From JAUVHV01 sp964523875 (lineage in GTDB: Bacteria; Omnitrophota; Gorgyraeia; JABMRG01), in the NCBI GenBank assembly GCA_964523875.1, contig CAZGAS010000035.1:1-13168 (forward strand): a DNA stretch of 13,168 bases, written 5' to 3'. How positions within the stretch are numbered: the first letter of the stretch is position 1; each line of letters opens with the position of its first letter. Position numbers and translations under genes: made by a program. Below, in pieces: positions 5,183 through 12,746 of the stretch. The notes below the pieces were generated by a model. That model searched no databases and was not told the DNA's origin. It saw only the letters and a list, made by a program, of their open reading frames with translations.

Positions 5183-6835
5183 TTACATGAATTTCATGAT
5201 GTTGCCGTCAAAGATATCCAGGGCACTCTTTATTATCGGGTCAGAGAGAGCGCTCTTTAAAGAGTTTTGAGATTTCTGACCAGGCTTTTCCGGATTTGCG
5301 TTGCCATCGATTGACTGTTTACCATCTTCTGTAATAATAAACTCGACCTTGACCTGGGAGCCGAGCGCCTTGTGAAAACTATTCTCTATGAGGTCCTTGT
5401 TCTGCTGTTTCTCGAGGCTCTCTTTATGGAATGTGTTCTTCTTAGAAAATCCAAGTGTGATTACATTGCCCTTAAAATCTATGAGCCGCCCTTCCTCGAG
5501 GCATGACGATATATAAATCTTCTCCTGCTTTATCCTTCTAATAACCAGCTGTAATGCTTCTCTTATACGATAAAGCTCCGGCCTGGATTCATCTATAGGA
5601 ATGGGGTTTATTTCCTGAGAAACAGTACCATCAGGATTGCTATCTGTATTCCTGATGTTTGCCGGGGCAGGGGTAATCTCCGCGACTGTTGTTTTTGATT
5701 TTTCAAGGCTGGTTAAACGGCTCATTATCTCACCAAGAGAGACAATGGACTCCTTAGTGCTTAACTTGACAGCAAGGAGCTCCAGGGAGACTTTTGGTAT
5801 AGCGGATTTACGCATATTATTACTGGCATTCATCATACTATAAAGTATATATAGTATATCTTCACGGGAAAGTGTTTTTACTTGGATAGATATCCTCTCC
5901 ACCTCATCCTTTGTAAGCTCAAGAAGCGGGGTCAACCCCTTGCCTTCTTTTATAAGCATGGCGTTTCTGAAGTATTCTACAAGGCTTAAAAGGAATTGAT
6001 TGGGATCAGTACCTTCATCCATTATCTTGCTGATAAATTTGATTGCGGATGATGTATCTTTGTCTATTATATGCTGGGCAAACTGATAAAGCCTGTCCTG
6101 CTCAATAAGTCCGAGTATGTTGTTTGTATCCTCTGCTGTAATCTTATTTTTACAGTATGTAGCAAGCTGGTCCATAAGGCTCTCCGCATCCCTCATAGAA
6201 CCTGCTGACTGTCTTACTATATTAAATAATGCCGCTTCCTCAATACTCACCTTCTCTTTCTTAGCTATATCTTTTAGTTTAGCTGCTATATCATGCGAAG
6301 AGAGCCTTCTGAAATTAAAACGTTGGCAACGAGAAAGAATAGTCGGTATGACCTTATAAGCAGCGGTTGTAGCAAATATAAATTTTACATGCGGCGGCGG
6401 TTCTTCAAGCGTTTTAAGCAGCGCGTTAAACGCTTCTGTTGTAAGCATGTGGACTTCATCAATTATATATATCTTAAATTGTCCGTGTTGCGGGGAAAAT
6501 TTTATATTCTCCTTGAGGTTTCTTATCTCGTCTATACCGCGGTTAGAGGCGCCGTCTATCTCGATAATATCCATACTCTTTGAGTCTGTTATCTCTCTAC
6601 AGGAGGCACACTTATTACAAGGAGAGGGCGTTGGGCCTTTTACGCAATTTAATGCCTTTGCCAGGATACGGGCAGTGGTAGTCTTTCCTATGCCTCTTGG
6701 CCCGCAAAAGAGGTACGCATGCGCCACACGATCCCGCTTAATAGCGTTTTTTAATGTAGTAGTAATATGTTCCTGTCCTACTATCTCATCAAATGACTGT
6801 GGACGCCATCTTCTAGCTAGTACAATGTATGACAT
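5183..6835 (-). CDS. dnaX: DNA polymerase III subunit gamma/tau (clamp loader ATPase)
   Basis: A 550-residue clamp-loader ATPase. Motifs in order: RPQSFDEIVGQ near the N-terminus, Walker A GPRGIGKT (45-52), a four-Cys zinc module (C64, C73, C76, C79), Walker B IYIIDEVH (122-129), sensor 1 FIFATT (152-157) and the SRC arginine-finger motif (168-170). The AAA+ lid and oligomerisation domain III follow to about 370, then a variable linker and a C-terminal tau-like domain. I see no A-rich slippery site with a stop shortly downstream, so there is no clear evidence for programmed gamma production. It starts 34 bases after the 3' end of tRNA-Ser, with only a weak AGG before the ATG, and is probably expressed from the tRNA-Arg promoter upstream. 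Confidence 0.96.
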   Translation of the reverse strand: MSYIVLARRWRPQSFDEIVGQEHITTTLKNAIKRDRVAHAYLFCGPRGIGKTTTARILAKALNCVKGPTPSPCNKCASCREITDSKSMDIIEIDGASNRGIDEIRNLKENIKFSPQHGQFKIYIIDEVHMLTTEAFNALLKTLEEPPPHVKFIFATTAAYKVIPTILSRCQRFNFRRLSSHDIAAKLKDIAKKEKVSIEEAALFNIVRQSAGSMRDAESLMDQLATYCKNKITAEDTNNILGLIEQDRLYQFAQHIIDKDTSSAIKFISKIMDEGTDPNQFLLSLVEYFRNAMLIKEGKGLTPLLELTKDEVERISIQVKTLSREDILYILYSMMNASNNMRKSAIPKVSLELLAVKLSTKESIVSLGEIMSRLTSLEKSKTTVAEITPAPANIRNTDSNPDGTVSQEINPIPIDESRPELYRIREALQLVIRRIKQEKIYISSCLEEGRLIDFKGNVITLGFSKKNTFHKESLEKQQNKDLIENSFHKALGSQVKVEFIITEDGKQSIDGNANPEKPGQKSQNSLKSALSDPIIKSALDIFDGNIMKFM

Positions 6836-6869
6836 TATTTACCTGTGGGATATTAATGAAAAATTAAAA

Positions 6870-6964
6870 TGGCGGAGGGAGAGAGATTTGAACTCTCGCT
6901 AGGGCTATAAACCCTACTACAGGTTTAGCAAACCCGCCCCTTCAGCCAACTTGGGTACCCCTCC
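6870..6964 (-). tRNA. tRNA-Ser(GCU)
   Basis: The 95-nt cloverleaf has acceptor GGAGGGG/TCCCTCC (one G-U pair), discriminator G and encoded CCA, anticodon stem CGGGT/ACCTG with loop TT-GCT-AA, a long class II variable arm (TAGTAGGGTTTATAGCCCTAGC or close to it) and T-arm GAGAG TTCAAAT CTCTC. The long variable arm and GCU anticodon identify serine. It sits between tadA (22 bases away) and dnaX (34 bases away) on the same strand. Confidence 0.96.
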
Positions 6965-6986
6965 GCTTTAAAGAAATAATAAATTT

Positions 6987-7439
6987 CTACGGCTGACGTT
7001 TTTTCTTAAAAAATTCCGATATAATGAAAGAGCTCTCCTGGCATGATATGCCGCGCGTAACTTTAAAGCTATGATTTAAATTCTTAGATTTTAAGATATC
7101 ACAAACAGAGCCGAATGCTCCTGTCTTTAAGTCATCCGCGCCGTATATAAGCCTCTTAATCCGCGCTAGAACAAGGGCTCCAGCACACATCTGGCAGGGT
7201 TCTATTGTAACATAGACCGAAACCCCTTGCAACCATTTACTCCCAATAGCAGAAGCAGCCTGCGTAATAGCTATCATCTCGGCATGCGCTGTAGGGTCCT
7301 TAAGCGTCTCAACCTGGTTATGCGCTCGCGCTATTATCCTACCCTTATGAACAATCACACACCCTATTGGTACCTCATTATTCTCAAATGCTCTTTGGGC
7401 CTGCTTAAGTGCCTCTGCCATATATATGATATCTTGCAT
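6987..7439 (-). CDS. tadA: tRNA-specific adenosine deaminase TadA
   Basis: A 150-residue zinc deaminase that converts A34 to inosine in tRNA-Arg(ACG), letting one tRNA read CGU, CGC and CGA. The catalytic motif HAE is at 52-54 (His zinc ligand, Glu proton shuttle), and PCQMC at 81-85 supplies two Cys ligands. The N-terminal NNEVPIGCVIV is also typical. It begins 21 bases after the 3' end of tRNA-Arg(ACG), its expected substrate, and is followed by tRNA-Ser and dnaX. The start is uncertain: no good SD lies before either the first ATG or the one at codon 7. The lack of SD fits a processed tRNA-mRNA transcript. Guanine or cytidine deaminases are less likely given the motif spacing and the neighbours. 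Confidence 0.94.
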   Translation of the reverse strand: MQDIIYMAEALKQAQRAFENNEVPIGCVIVHKGRIIARAHNQVETLKDPTAHAEMIAITQAASAIGSKWLQGVSVYVTIEPCQMCAGALVLARIKRLIYGADDLKTGAFGSVCDILKSKNLNHSFKVTRGISCQESSFIISEFFKKKRQP

Positions 7440-7460
7440 AGGTTTGATCTTGAAGTAAAA

Positions 7461-7537
7461 TGGCGCGCCTGATAGGACTTGAACCTATGACACCTAGTTC
7501 CGTAGACTAGTGCTCTAATCCACTGAGCTACAGGCGC
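7461..7537 (-). tRNA. tRNA-Arg(ACG)
   Basis: The 77-nt cloverleaf has acceptor GCGCCTG/CAGGCGC with discriminator G and encoded CCA, D-arm GCTC/GAGC, anticodon stem CTAGT/ACTAG with loop CT-ACG-GA, and T-arm ATAGG TTCAAGT CCTAT. Anticodon ACG with A34 is the standard TadA substrate. A promoter with a perfect TATAAT lies 29-57 bases upstream of its 5' end. Confidence 0.97.
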
Positions 7538-7565
7538 GCGTATTTATGACCATTTTGTGTGTGGT

Positions 7566-7594
7566 ATTATAACAATAAAAGATTGGTACGACAA
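7566..7594 (-). promoter_or_regulatory. Promoter for tRNA-Arg - tadA - tRNA-Ser - dnaX
   Basis: On the minus strand, TTGTCG (7594-7589) lies 17 bases from a perfect TATAAT (7571-7566), with initiation expected near 7558-7560. It is placed just after the feoB stop and about 20 bases before the tRNA-Arg 5' end. The -35 matches consensus at four of six positions. Confidence 0.75.
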
Positions 7595-7602
7595 GTTAAT
7601 TT

Positions 7603-9891
7603 TCAGAATCCCAACAACCTGCCGCCCTGATATATAATAAACGCGGCCAGCCACGCTAAAAGCGTTGAATAACTTATACTGAATGTCATCCACCCCCATG
7701 AACCTGATTCTTTTTTGATAACTGCCGCGGTGCTTAAGCATGGTATATACAATAATACAAATACCATAAGGGCATATGCTATCAAAGGAGTAAACACCCT
7801 TCTGCCATCAGGATATTTATCCTCTCTTAACGCGTCGCGCAGGCTGAGAGAAAGCCCATCTTTGTCTTCTTCCACTCCATACAATACCCCCAGAGTGCCT
7901 ACTACTATCTCTTTCGCGACTACCCCGGAGATAAGGGCAGTGCCTATCTTCCAGTCAAAACCTAATGGCCTGATAACAGGCTCTATAAACCTGCCTATTT
8001 TGGCGATATAGCTCTTACCGATATCTCCTTGCGCGTGGAGAGGAAGGGCACTTAATGACCATATCAAAATACATCCGAGTAGTATAACCGTTCCTGCTTT
8101 TTTTATGTAAAGCCAACCTCGTTCCCACATATGTGTAAGCAGGCCTCTTAACGTTGGTATACGATAAGGCGGAAGCTCCATTACAAAAGGCGCGCTATCA
8201 CCGGTAAATATAAACTTTCTTAATAACTTTGCCATAATGACAGCCATAACAAATCCCAGCAGGTACAGCGAAAAGAGCACATTACCTGAATTATGTTTGC
8301 TAAAAAAGACACCTATAAGCAGGGTATATATTGGCAATTTAGCGCCACAGCTCATAAATGGGTTTATCAATATAGTAGTGAGCCTGTCTTTTTTAGACGC
8401 TATTACCCTTGTTGCCAATATGGCCGGGACATTACATCCAAAACCTAAGAGCATAGGTATAAAACTCCTGCCATGCAGGCCTATCTTATGCATAAATTTA
8501 TCCACTATAAAAGCAATCCTTGCCATATATCCCGTATCTTCTAATATAGACATAAAAAGAAAGAGCATAAATATGATAGGGACAAAGACAAGCACACTTC
8601 CCACGCCGCCTATAACCCCATCAACAAGAAGGCCTTGTATAAAACTGCCTTCCGGTAAGAGCCCTGAAACAAAGGTGCCAATCAGGATCCGGGCCTGCTC
8701 AATCCACTCCATGGGTTTTACACTTAAAACAAATATGGCTTTAAACATGAGCCAGATAACACCAAGAAATATAGGTATACCAGCAATCCTATTGACAACA
8801 ATCCTGTCTATCATATCCGAGGCCTTAAGGTGAGATTCTGCCGTACGCGTAATAACCTCATGTAACATTCCATTTATAAAACCGTAACGTCTGTCCGCGA
8901 TAATAGTCTCCGGGTCATCCGCGAATATATTCTTTATATGATTACGGCTTAATACTGATTGGCTAAGCAGCTCCTCTGTGTTAATTTTAGATTTTACAAA
9001 ATCCGCTATATCCTTATCGCCTTCAAGCATCTTGATAGCCAGCCAACGAATCGGGTACCGCTTTGTCAAGGTTTCCCACTCTGCCAGGCCGCTGGAGAGC
9101 TTTGATAGTTCATCCTCTATCTCTTTGCCGTAATTTATAGATACCTTTTTAATCTTATCCTTCTGCTCGTAGGTCTCTACGATACTCTTAAGAAGCTGGG
9201 AGGTACCTTTATTCTTGGTGCCAACAGTATGTACTATCTTTATCCCAACTAATCTTAGAAACGCGTCTTCATCAATATGCTGTCCCGCTAATTTCGCGAT
9301 ATCGCTCATATTAAAGGCAAGCACAAGCGGCATCCCAAGCTCCATAAGCTGAGTCGCGAGGTAAAGGTTGCGCTCCAGGTTCGATGAATCCACAATATCT
9401 ACTATAAGGTCCGGTTTCGCGTCTAATATAAAATCACGCGCTACAACCTCATCCAGAGAATATGCCGTAAGGCTATATATGCCAGGCAGGTCTATAACGC
9501 GTATTGTATAATCACCATACCGTATAGAGCCTTCCTTCTTTTCTACAGTAACCCCGGGGTAATTGCCAACATGCTGCCTTGTTCCTGTAAGGTTATTAAA
9601 AATCGAGGTCTTTCCTGAATTAGGATTACCTGCTAAAGCTATTGTTATATTCTTTTTGATAATCTTCTCCTGGACAATAATCTTATCCGCCATGCCACGG
9701 CCTATCGCTATCTTAGTTCCCTTTACAAGGAGTATGACAGGGCCGGTGCGCGCTGATTCCAGCTTGCTTATCTCCTCGCCAGGAACAAGCCCCATCTCTG
9801 TCAATTTTCTCTCCAGCCTCTCACCGCCTTCTATTGCTGACAAGATAAGCCCAACCTGCGATTTAGCGTCTGAAAGCCTGATTTTATTCAT
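7603..9891 (-). CDS. feoB: Ferrous iron transporter FeoB with fused N-terminal FeoA domain
   Basis: A 762-residue inner-membrane Fe(II) transporter. Residues 1 to about 75 form a FeoA-like SH3 domain (LERKLTEMGLVPGEEI, then VKGTKIAIGRGMADKI). The G domain follows: G1 GNPNSGKT (88-95), switch region GNYPGVTVEKKEG, G3 DLPG (134-137), G4 NMSD (194-197), then a helical GDI-like region to about 360. The membrane part (from about 370) has the two FeoB hallmark Cys motifs, GFGCNVPA (483-490) and MSCGAKLP (513-520), and several further hydrophobic helices up to the C-terminus. The start overlaps feoA (ATGA). I see no separate FeoC gene and no recognisable Fur box. Motifs and length look intact. Confidence 0.95.
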   Translation of the reverse strand: MNKIRLSDAKSQVGLILSAIEGGERLERKLTEMGLVPGEEISKLESARTGPVILLVKGTKIAIGRGMADKIIVQEKIIKKNITIALAGNPNSGKTSIFNNLTGTRQHVGNYPGVTVEKKEGSIRYGDYTIRVIDLPGIYSLTAYSLDEVVARDFILDAKPDLIVDIVDSSNLERNLYLATQLMELGMPLVLAFNMSDIAKLAGQHIDEDAFLRLVGIKIVHTVGTKNKGTSQLLKSIVETYEQKDKIKKVSINYGKEIEDELSKLSSGLAEWETLTKRYPIRWLAIKMLEGDKDIADFVKSKINTEELLSQSVLSRNHIKNIFADDPETIIADRRYGFINGMLHEVITRTAESHLKASDMIDRIVVNRIAGIPIFLGVIWLMFKAIFVLSVKPMEWIEQARILIGTFVSGLLPEGSFIQGLLVDGVIGGVGSVLVFVPIIFMLFLFMSILEDTGYMARIAFIVDKFMHKIGLHGRSFIPMLLGFGCNVPAILATRVIASKKDRLTTILINPFMSCGAKLPIYTLLIGVFFSKHNSGNVLFSLYLLGFVMAVIMAKLLRKFIFTGDSAPFVMELPPYRIPTLRGLLTHMWERGWLYIKKAGTVILLGCILIWSLSALPLHAQGDIGKSYIAKIGRFIEPVIRPLGFDWKIGTALISGVVAKEIVVGTLGVLYGVEEDKDGLSLSLRDALREDKYPDGRRVFTPLIAYALMVFVLLYIPCLSTAAVIKKESGSWGWMTFSISYSTLLAWLAAFIIYQGGRLLGF

Positions 9892-10133
9892 ATATGTTTT
9901 TTTATCAAAATATGCGATGCTTCTGTTTTTCTTAATGAAAGATGATAACCTTTTATCTTTATCTGGACAGGGTCACCAAGTGGCGCGTGCCGTATCATCT
10001 CTATGGTAGCGCCGGAGACTATTCCCATATCAAGTAATTTTTTGCGTAAATTAACCTTGCCTGAAAGCTTAATGACCTTTGCCTTGTCCCCGGGTAATAA
10101 ATGCGCTGCTGTCTCTATTTGTTCTTCTGGCAT
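9888..10133 (-). CDS. feoA: Ferrous iron transport protein FeoA
   Basis: An 81-residue SH3-like FeoA protein: GDKAKVIKLSGKVNLRKKL, DMGIVSGATIEMI and DPVQIKIKGYHLSLRKTEA follow the family pattern of a small beta barrel. FeoA is a cytoplasmic accessory that interacts with FeoB. The gene overlaps feoB by four bases, so the two are translationally coupled. Because feoB already carries a FeoA domain, this locus has two FeoA units. A weak purine-rich site (AAGGG, then AGAAAG) precedes the ATG. It lies 36 bases after the FN3-like gene with no terminator between, so read-through from upstream is possible. Confidence 0.9.
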   Translation of the reverse strand: MPEEQIETAAHLLPGDKAKVIKLSGKVNLRKKLLDMGIVSGATIEMIRHAPLGDPVQIKIKGYHLSLRKTEASHILIKKHI

Positions 10134-10169
10134 ATTCTTTCTAACCCTTACTATTTTAATTATAAATAT

Positions 10170-10592
10170 CTATTTTTTTATTACCTTAAATGAATTGGTT
10201 GTACGCAGGCTCTTGCCTGAACGATACTTCTGCCTGATCGACCATGTGTATTCAGCGCCTGCTTTAAAAAGGCCTGCATCAACACTGAACTGATGTTTGT
10301 TCTTTCCGACTCTTTTCTTCAACATCAGGTTCGGCCCTAAAGTCTGTAACCCTTCATAAAGCCTGAAATCATAATATTTTCTCTGGTAAACATCTCCTTC
10401 ATGGGGGCTCCATTTAAATACCAGTTCTTTTTTCCCGGAAAGATCTATAATATCACTATCAGGCGCTATTACCCTGGGTCGCGGTATATTGTCTGAAACG
10501 ACACTCTCGTTATAGATACTCCCGCTGGCGCAATATGTAGCCGTAAACAATAAAATAGATACTGCTACAACAATTACTCCTATTCTCAACAT
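10170..10592 (-). CDS. Small secreted protein with an FN3/Ig-like fold, unknown function
   Basis: I do not recognise a specific family. With the start at 10592 the protein has 140 residues. GGAGG lies eight bases before this ATG; an upstream in-frame ATG at 10619 would place that SD inside the coding region, so it is less likely. Residues 1-24 form a signal peptide (MLRIG then a hydrophobic run to LLFTATYC). Cys21 is preceded by Tyr, a poor lipobox, so cleavage by signal peptidase I is more probable. The remainder is beta-rich and ends in YTWSIRQKYRSGKSL with NSFKV, the usual look of a fibronectin-III-like domain; KKELVFKWSP is the matching first strand. It lies between the dehydrogenase and feoA on the same strand; no functional link is evident. 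Confidence 0.7.
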   Translation of the reverse strand: MLRIGVIVVAVSILLFTATYCASGSIYNESVVSDNIPRPRVIAPDSDIIDLSGKKELVFKWSPHEGDVYQRKYYDFRLYEGLQTLGPNLMLKKRVGKNKHQFSVDAGLFKAGAEYTWSIRQKYRSGKSLRTTNSFKVIKK

Positions 10593-10655
10593 AATCTTTT
10601 CCTCCGGTATCATCAACATTGTTACCCCATAGCAAGAGAGCTGAAATGACCTTGC

Positions 10656-11651
10656 TTACCGCTCTTTTACCCGCCTTGGCTCTAACACAACCTTCAGAGA
10701 CTCTTTAGCGTCTGCAACAAGCCTAAAACCTTCCTTTGCCTCTTCTAAAGGCAGAACGTGGGTTATCAGGCTCTTAACATCTATCTTTTTCTTCTTGATT
10801 AGGTCAAGGGATTCTTCCAAATCAACAGGTGCCGCTCCATAGGAGGCTGTAATTGTTATCTCATTTCTCCAAAAATCTACGGTCGGAATTATAATATCTT
10901 TTTCGGAAATAGCGAAAAAAAGTATTATACCGCTCTTATCTATAAATTTGAATGCCTGCTCTACCGCAGGATACACGCCGGTACATACTATTATCCTGTC
11001 TGCTTTAATACCTGATACCCGGCTTGCCTCAATAACCTCGTCTGCGCCAAATTGCCTTGCCATAGCCAACCTATACTTATTTATATCAGTCGCGATAACC
11101 TTAGCGCCTTTTAGCTTCGCCAACTGTATATTCAATAACCCGGAAACACCACTGCCTAATATTAAAACAACCTGGTCCTTAACTATATTAACTACTCGCT
11201 GTCCTCTGACTACACACGCTAAAGGCTCAATCATCGTGCCTTCCTGATAAGATACATCTTCGGACAGCGGATAGATACCAAAATCAACATTTATCTTTGG
11301 CACCCTTATAAATTCGCTATAACCACCAGGGATATAATTGCCGTTATGCAAAGTATCGCATGCTGTATGGTTACCTGCCATGCAGTATTTACACTTATTG
11401 CACGGAACATGATGACTTACAAAGACTCTCTGTCCCGCTTTATATCTATCAGACCTGGATTCAACTATGATACCAGCAATCTCATGGCCCAGGATACGAG
11501 GTGCTTTTTTAATCCTGTACCACTCCATAACATCTGTCCCGCAGATTCCGCTGGCAAATACCTCTATCAATACCTCGCCAGGGCCGATTTCCGGCACAGG
11601 TAACTCCTCTAATCGCAAATCCTTGTTATTATAATATTTTATTACACGCAT
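10656..11651 (-). CDS. Zinc-dependent medium-chain alcohol/polyol dehydrogenase
   Basis: A 331-residue NAD(P)-dependent dehydrogenase of the threonine/sorbitol dehydrogenase group. Catalytic zinc residues: C37 (GICGTD), H56-E57 (GHE) and E142 (MIEPLACV). The structural zinc has C84, C87, C90 and C98. The Rossmann motif LGSGVSG (165-171) is followed by D189 at the end of the second strand, suggesting preference for NAD over NADP. The ATG overlaps the end of the aldolase-like gene by ten bases, with AAAGAG just upstream. Close coupling to an LsrF-like enzyme suggests that one produces or consumes the substrate of the other, probably a (phospho)sugar or polyol. The exact substrate cannot be read from the sequence. 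Confidence 0.9.
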   Translation of the reverse strand: MRVIKYYNNKDLRLEELPVPEIGPGEVLIEVFASGICGTDVMEWYRIKKAPRILGHEIAGIIVESRSDRYKAGQRVFVSHHVPCNKCKYCMAGNHTACDTLHNGNYIPGGYSEFIRVPKINVDFGIYPLSEDVSYQEGTMIEPLACVVRGQRVVNIVKDQVVLILGSGVSGLLNIQLAKLKGAKVIATDINKYRLAMARQFGADEVIEASRVSGIKADRIIVCTGVYPAVEQAFKFIDKSGIILFFAISEKDIIIPTVDFWRNEITITASYGAAPVDLEESLDLIKKKKIDVKSLITHVLPLEEAKEGFRLVADAKESLKVVLEPRRVKER

Positions 11652-12448
11652 ATCTCTTTATTATTTTTTACATCCTCAAACAGCTCATGGGCCGCTTTAA
11701 CAGACATATTGTTATGTATAATCCCGTGCAGTGCCCGTGTCATAGCAACAGGATGATTGCCCTGCCATACGTTTCTTCCAAGGTTTATGCCTATAGCGCC
11801 TTTTTGCATGCCATCATATACAAACTCTAATACCTCGCGCTCTGTCTTGCATTTGGGCCCGCCTGCTATCACAACCGGCACAGGACAACCCCCTACAACC
11901 TTGTCAAAATCCTTTTCGCACCAATAAGTCTTCACTACCCGGGCCCCTAATTCAGCCGCAATACGGCAACTCAAGGCAAGGTAACGCGCCTCGCGCTTTT
12001 CCATCTCTTTGCCAACAGCTGTAACAGCCATTACAGGGATACCGTATTCTTCACATTCATTAACAATCTTTGAAAGATTAAGCAAGGTCTGGCGCTCGTA
12101 ATCACTGCCAACAAAAATTGAAATACCAACAGCAGTGGCATTAAGGCGTATAATCTCCTCTATGGAAGTTGTAATCCCCTCATTAGATAGGTCTTTTCCT
12201 ACCATGCTGGTGCCTCCTGATACGCGCAGGATGATAGGCTTGCTTGCTACAGCGTCTATGCATGAACGCAACACCCCGCGTGTGACAAAGAGCGCGTCAC
12301 AATAAGGGATAAGAGGCTCTATGGTATTACCCGGTTTCTCCAGACAGCGGGTAGGCCCCTGGAAATATCCGTGATCTATAGGCAGAAAAAAACAGTGCCC
12401 ATCAGGCTGAATAAGCTGGCTCAAGCGGTTTTTAATTCCCCAATCCAT
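11642..12448 (-). CDS. lsrF: LsrF-like class I aldolase/thiolase (DeoC/FbaB superfamily)
   Basis: A 268-residue TIM-barrel protein close in motif pattern to LsrF, which transfers an acetyl group from 3-hydroxy-5-phosphonooxypentane-2,4-dione to CoA at the end of AI-2 breakdown. Conserved blocks: DWGIKNRLS (2-10), PIDHGYFQGPT (23-33), TRGVLRS (56-62), VTAVGKEM (142-149), RIAAELGARVVKTYW (162-176) with probable Schiff-base K173, GCPVPVVIAGGPK and GRNVWQGNHPVAM. It lacks roughly 20-25 N-terminal residues present in E. coli LsrF, starting at the conserved core. AAGGAGG lies upstream of the ATG. No other lsr genes are in the window, so an AI-2 role is not supported; the real substrate may be another phosphorylated ketose. 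The downstream dehydrogenase overlaps it. Confidence 0.85.
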   Translation of the reverse strand: MDWGIKNRLSQLIQPDGHCFFLPIDHGYFQGPTRCLEKPGNTIEPLIPYCDALFVTRGVLRSCIDAVASKPIILRVSGGTSMVGKDLSNEGITTSIEEIIRLNATAVGISIFVGSDYERQTLLNLSKIVNECEEYGIPVMAVTAVGKEMEKREARYLALSCRIAAELGARVVKTYWCEKDFDKVVGGCPVPVVIAGGPKCKTEREVLEFVYDGMQKGAIGINLGRNVWQGNHPVAMTRALHGIIHNNMSVKAAHELFEDVKNNKEICV

Positions 12449-12547
12449 TTAGACACCTCCTTGGCTCTTTTGATATTGTTATTCGCTTCCAGGTTATACT
12501 ATTAAAAACTTGGGATTTTCTATGTTTATAACTTTTTTTGATCACAT

Positions 12548-12568
12548 AGTTGTATAGATTATACAACT
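12548..12568. promoter_or_regulatory. Perfect palindromic operator candidate
   Basis: AGTTGTATA (12548-12556), spacer GAT, TATACAACT (12560-12568) is a perfect 9-bp inverted repeat. It covers the -10 element of the minus-strand promoter for the LsrF-like operon, the usual place for a repressor site. The regulator is not encoded in this window. Confidence 0.65.
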
Positions 12569-12585
12569 TTAGGCAGAAAAAACAA
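12558..12585 (-). promoter_or_regulatory. Promoter of the LsrF-like/dehydrogenase operon
   Basis: A perfect TATAAT (12563-12558, minus) is preceded at 16 bases by TTGTTT (12585-12580), which matches the -35 consensus at only three positions. The weak -35 and the palindrome over the -10 suggest a regulated promoter. The leader would be about 100 nt; CTATGT (12550-12545) and ACATAG (12525-12520) within it could pair. Confidence 0.55.
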
Positions 12586-12613
12586 ATAAAATAATCAAAC
12601 TATTTTCTCAAAA

Positions 12614-12677
12614 CCGGAATACGCTAATACCACAACCTAGGCCTGAGGGCCTGTTGGCAAACAGGTATTTTATCCGG
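12614..12677 (+). ncRNA. Structured non-coding segment, possible small RNA
   Basis: No coding region is present between the aldolase promoter and the cold-shock terminator. CCGGA (12614-12618) pairs with TCCGG (12673-12677), AATACC (12626-12631) with GGTATT (12664-12669), and inside are CCTGTT-GGCA-AACAGG (12650-12665) and GGCC-TGAG-GGCC (12640-12651), some mutually exclusive. On the plus strand a weak promoter is possible: TTGATC (12538-12543), 16 bases, TATACA (12560-12565). The terminator at 12708-12736 would end such an RNA. I do not recognise a known riboswitch or RNA family. Confidence 0.3.
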
Positions 12678-12707
12678 CATGATATTTAGTTTTGCGCGCA
12701 TAAAAAA

Positions 12708-12736
12708 AGCCCGGTAATAATACCGGGCTTTTTTTT
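12708..12736 (-). terminator. Bidirectional intrinsic terminator after the cold-shock gene
   Basis: AGCCCGGTA (12708-12716), loop ATAA, TACCGGGCT (12721-12729) is a nine-pair GC-rich stem. A-runs on the left (12702-12708) and T-runs on the right (12729-12736) give a U-tract on both strands. It lies 10 bases past the csp stop codon. Confidence 0.92.
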
Positions 12737-12746
12737 CACGCAAGAT

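Noticed and set aside
6967..6986. SRP (4.5S/scr) RNA, often found between tadA and dnaX
   Set aside because: Only 20 bp plus tRNA-Ser lie there, and I find no GGAAGCAGC-type SRP RNA loop in the gap or in the dnaX-recR spacer.
10134..10169. TATAAT-like promoter before feoA
   Set aside because: No acceptable -35 at the right spacing; AT-rich sequence gives such matches by chance.
10593..10619. Upstream ATG for the FN3-like protein
   Set aside because: The strong GGAGG lies inside this extension and is correctly spaced for the ATG at 10592, which also gives a normal signal peptide.
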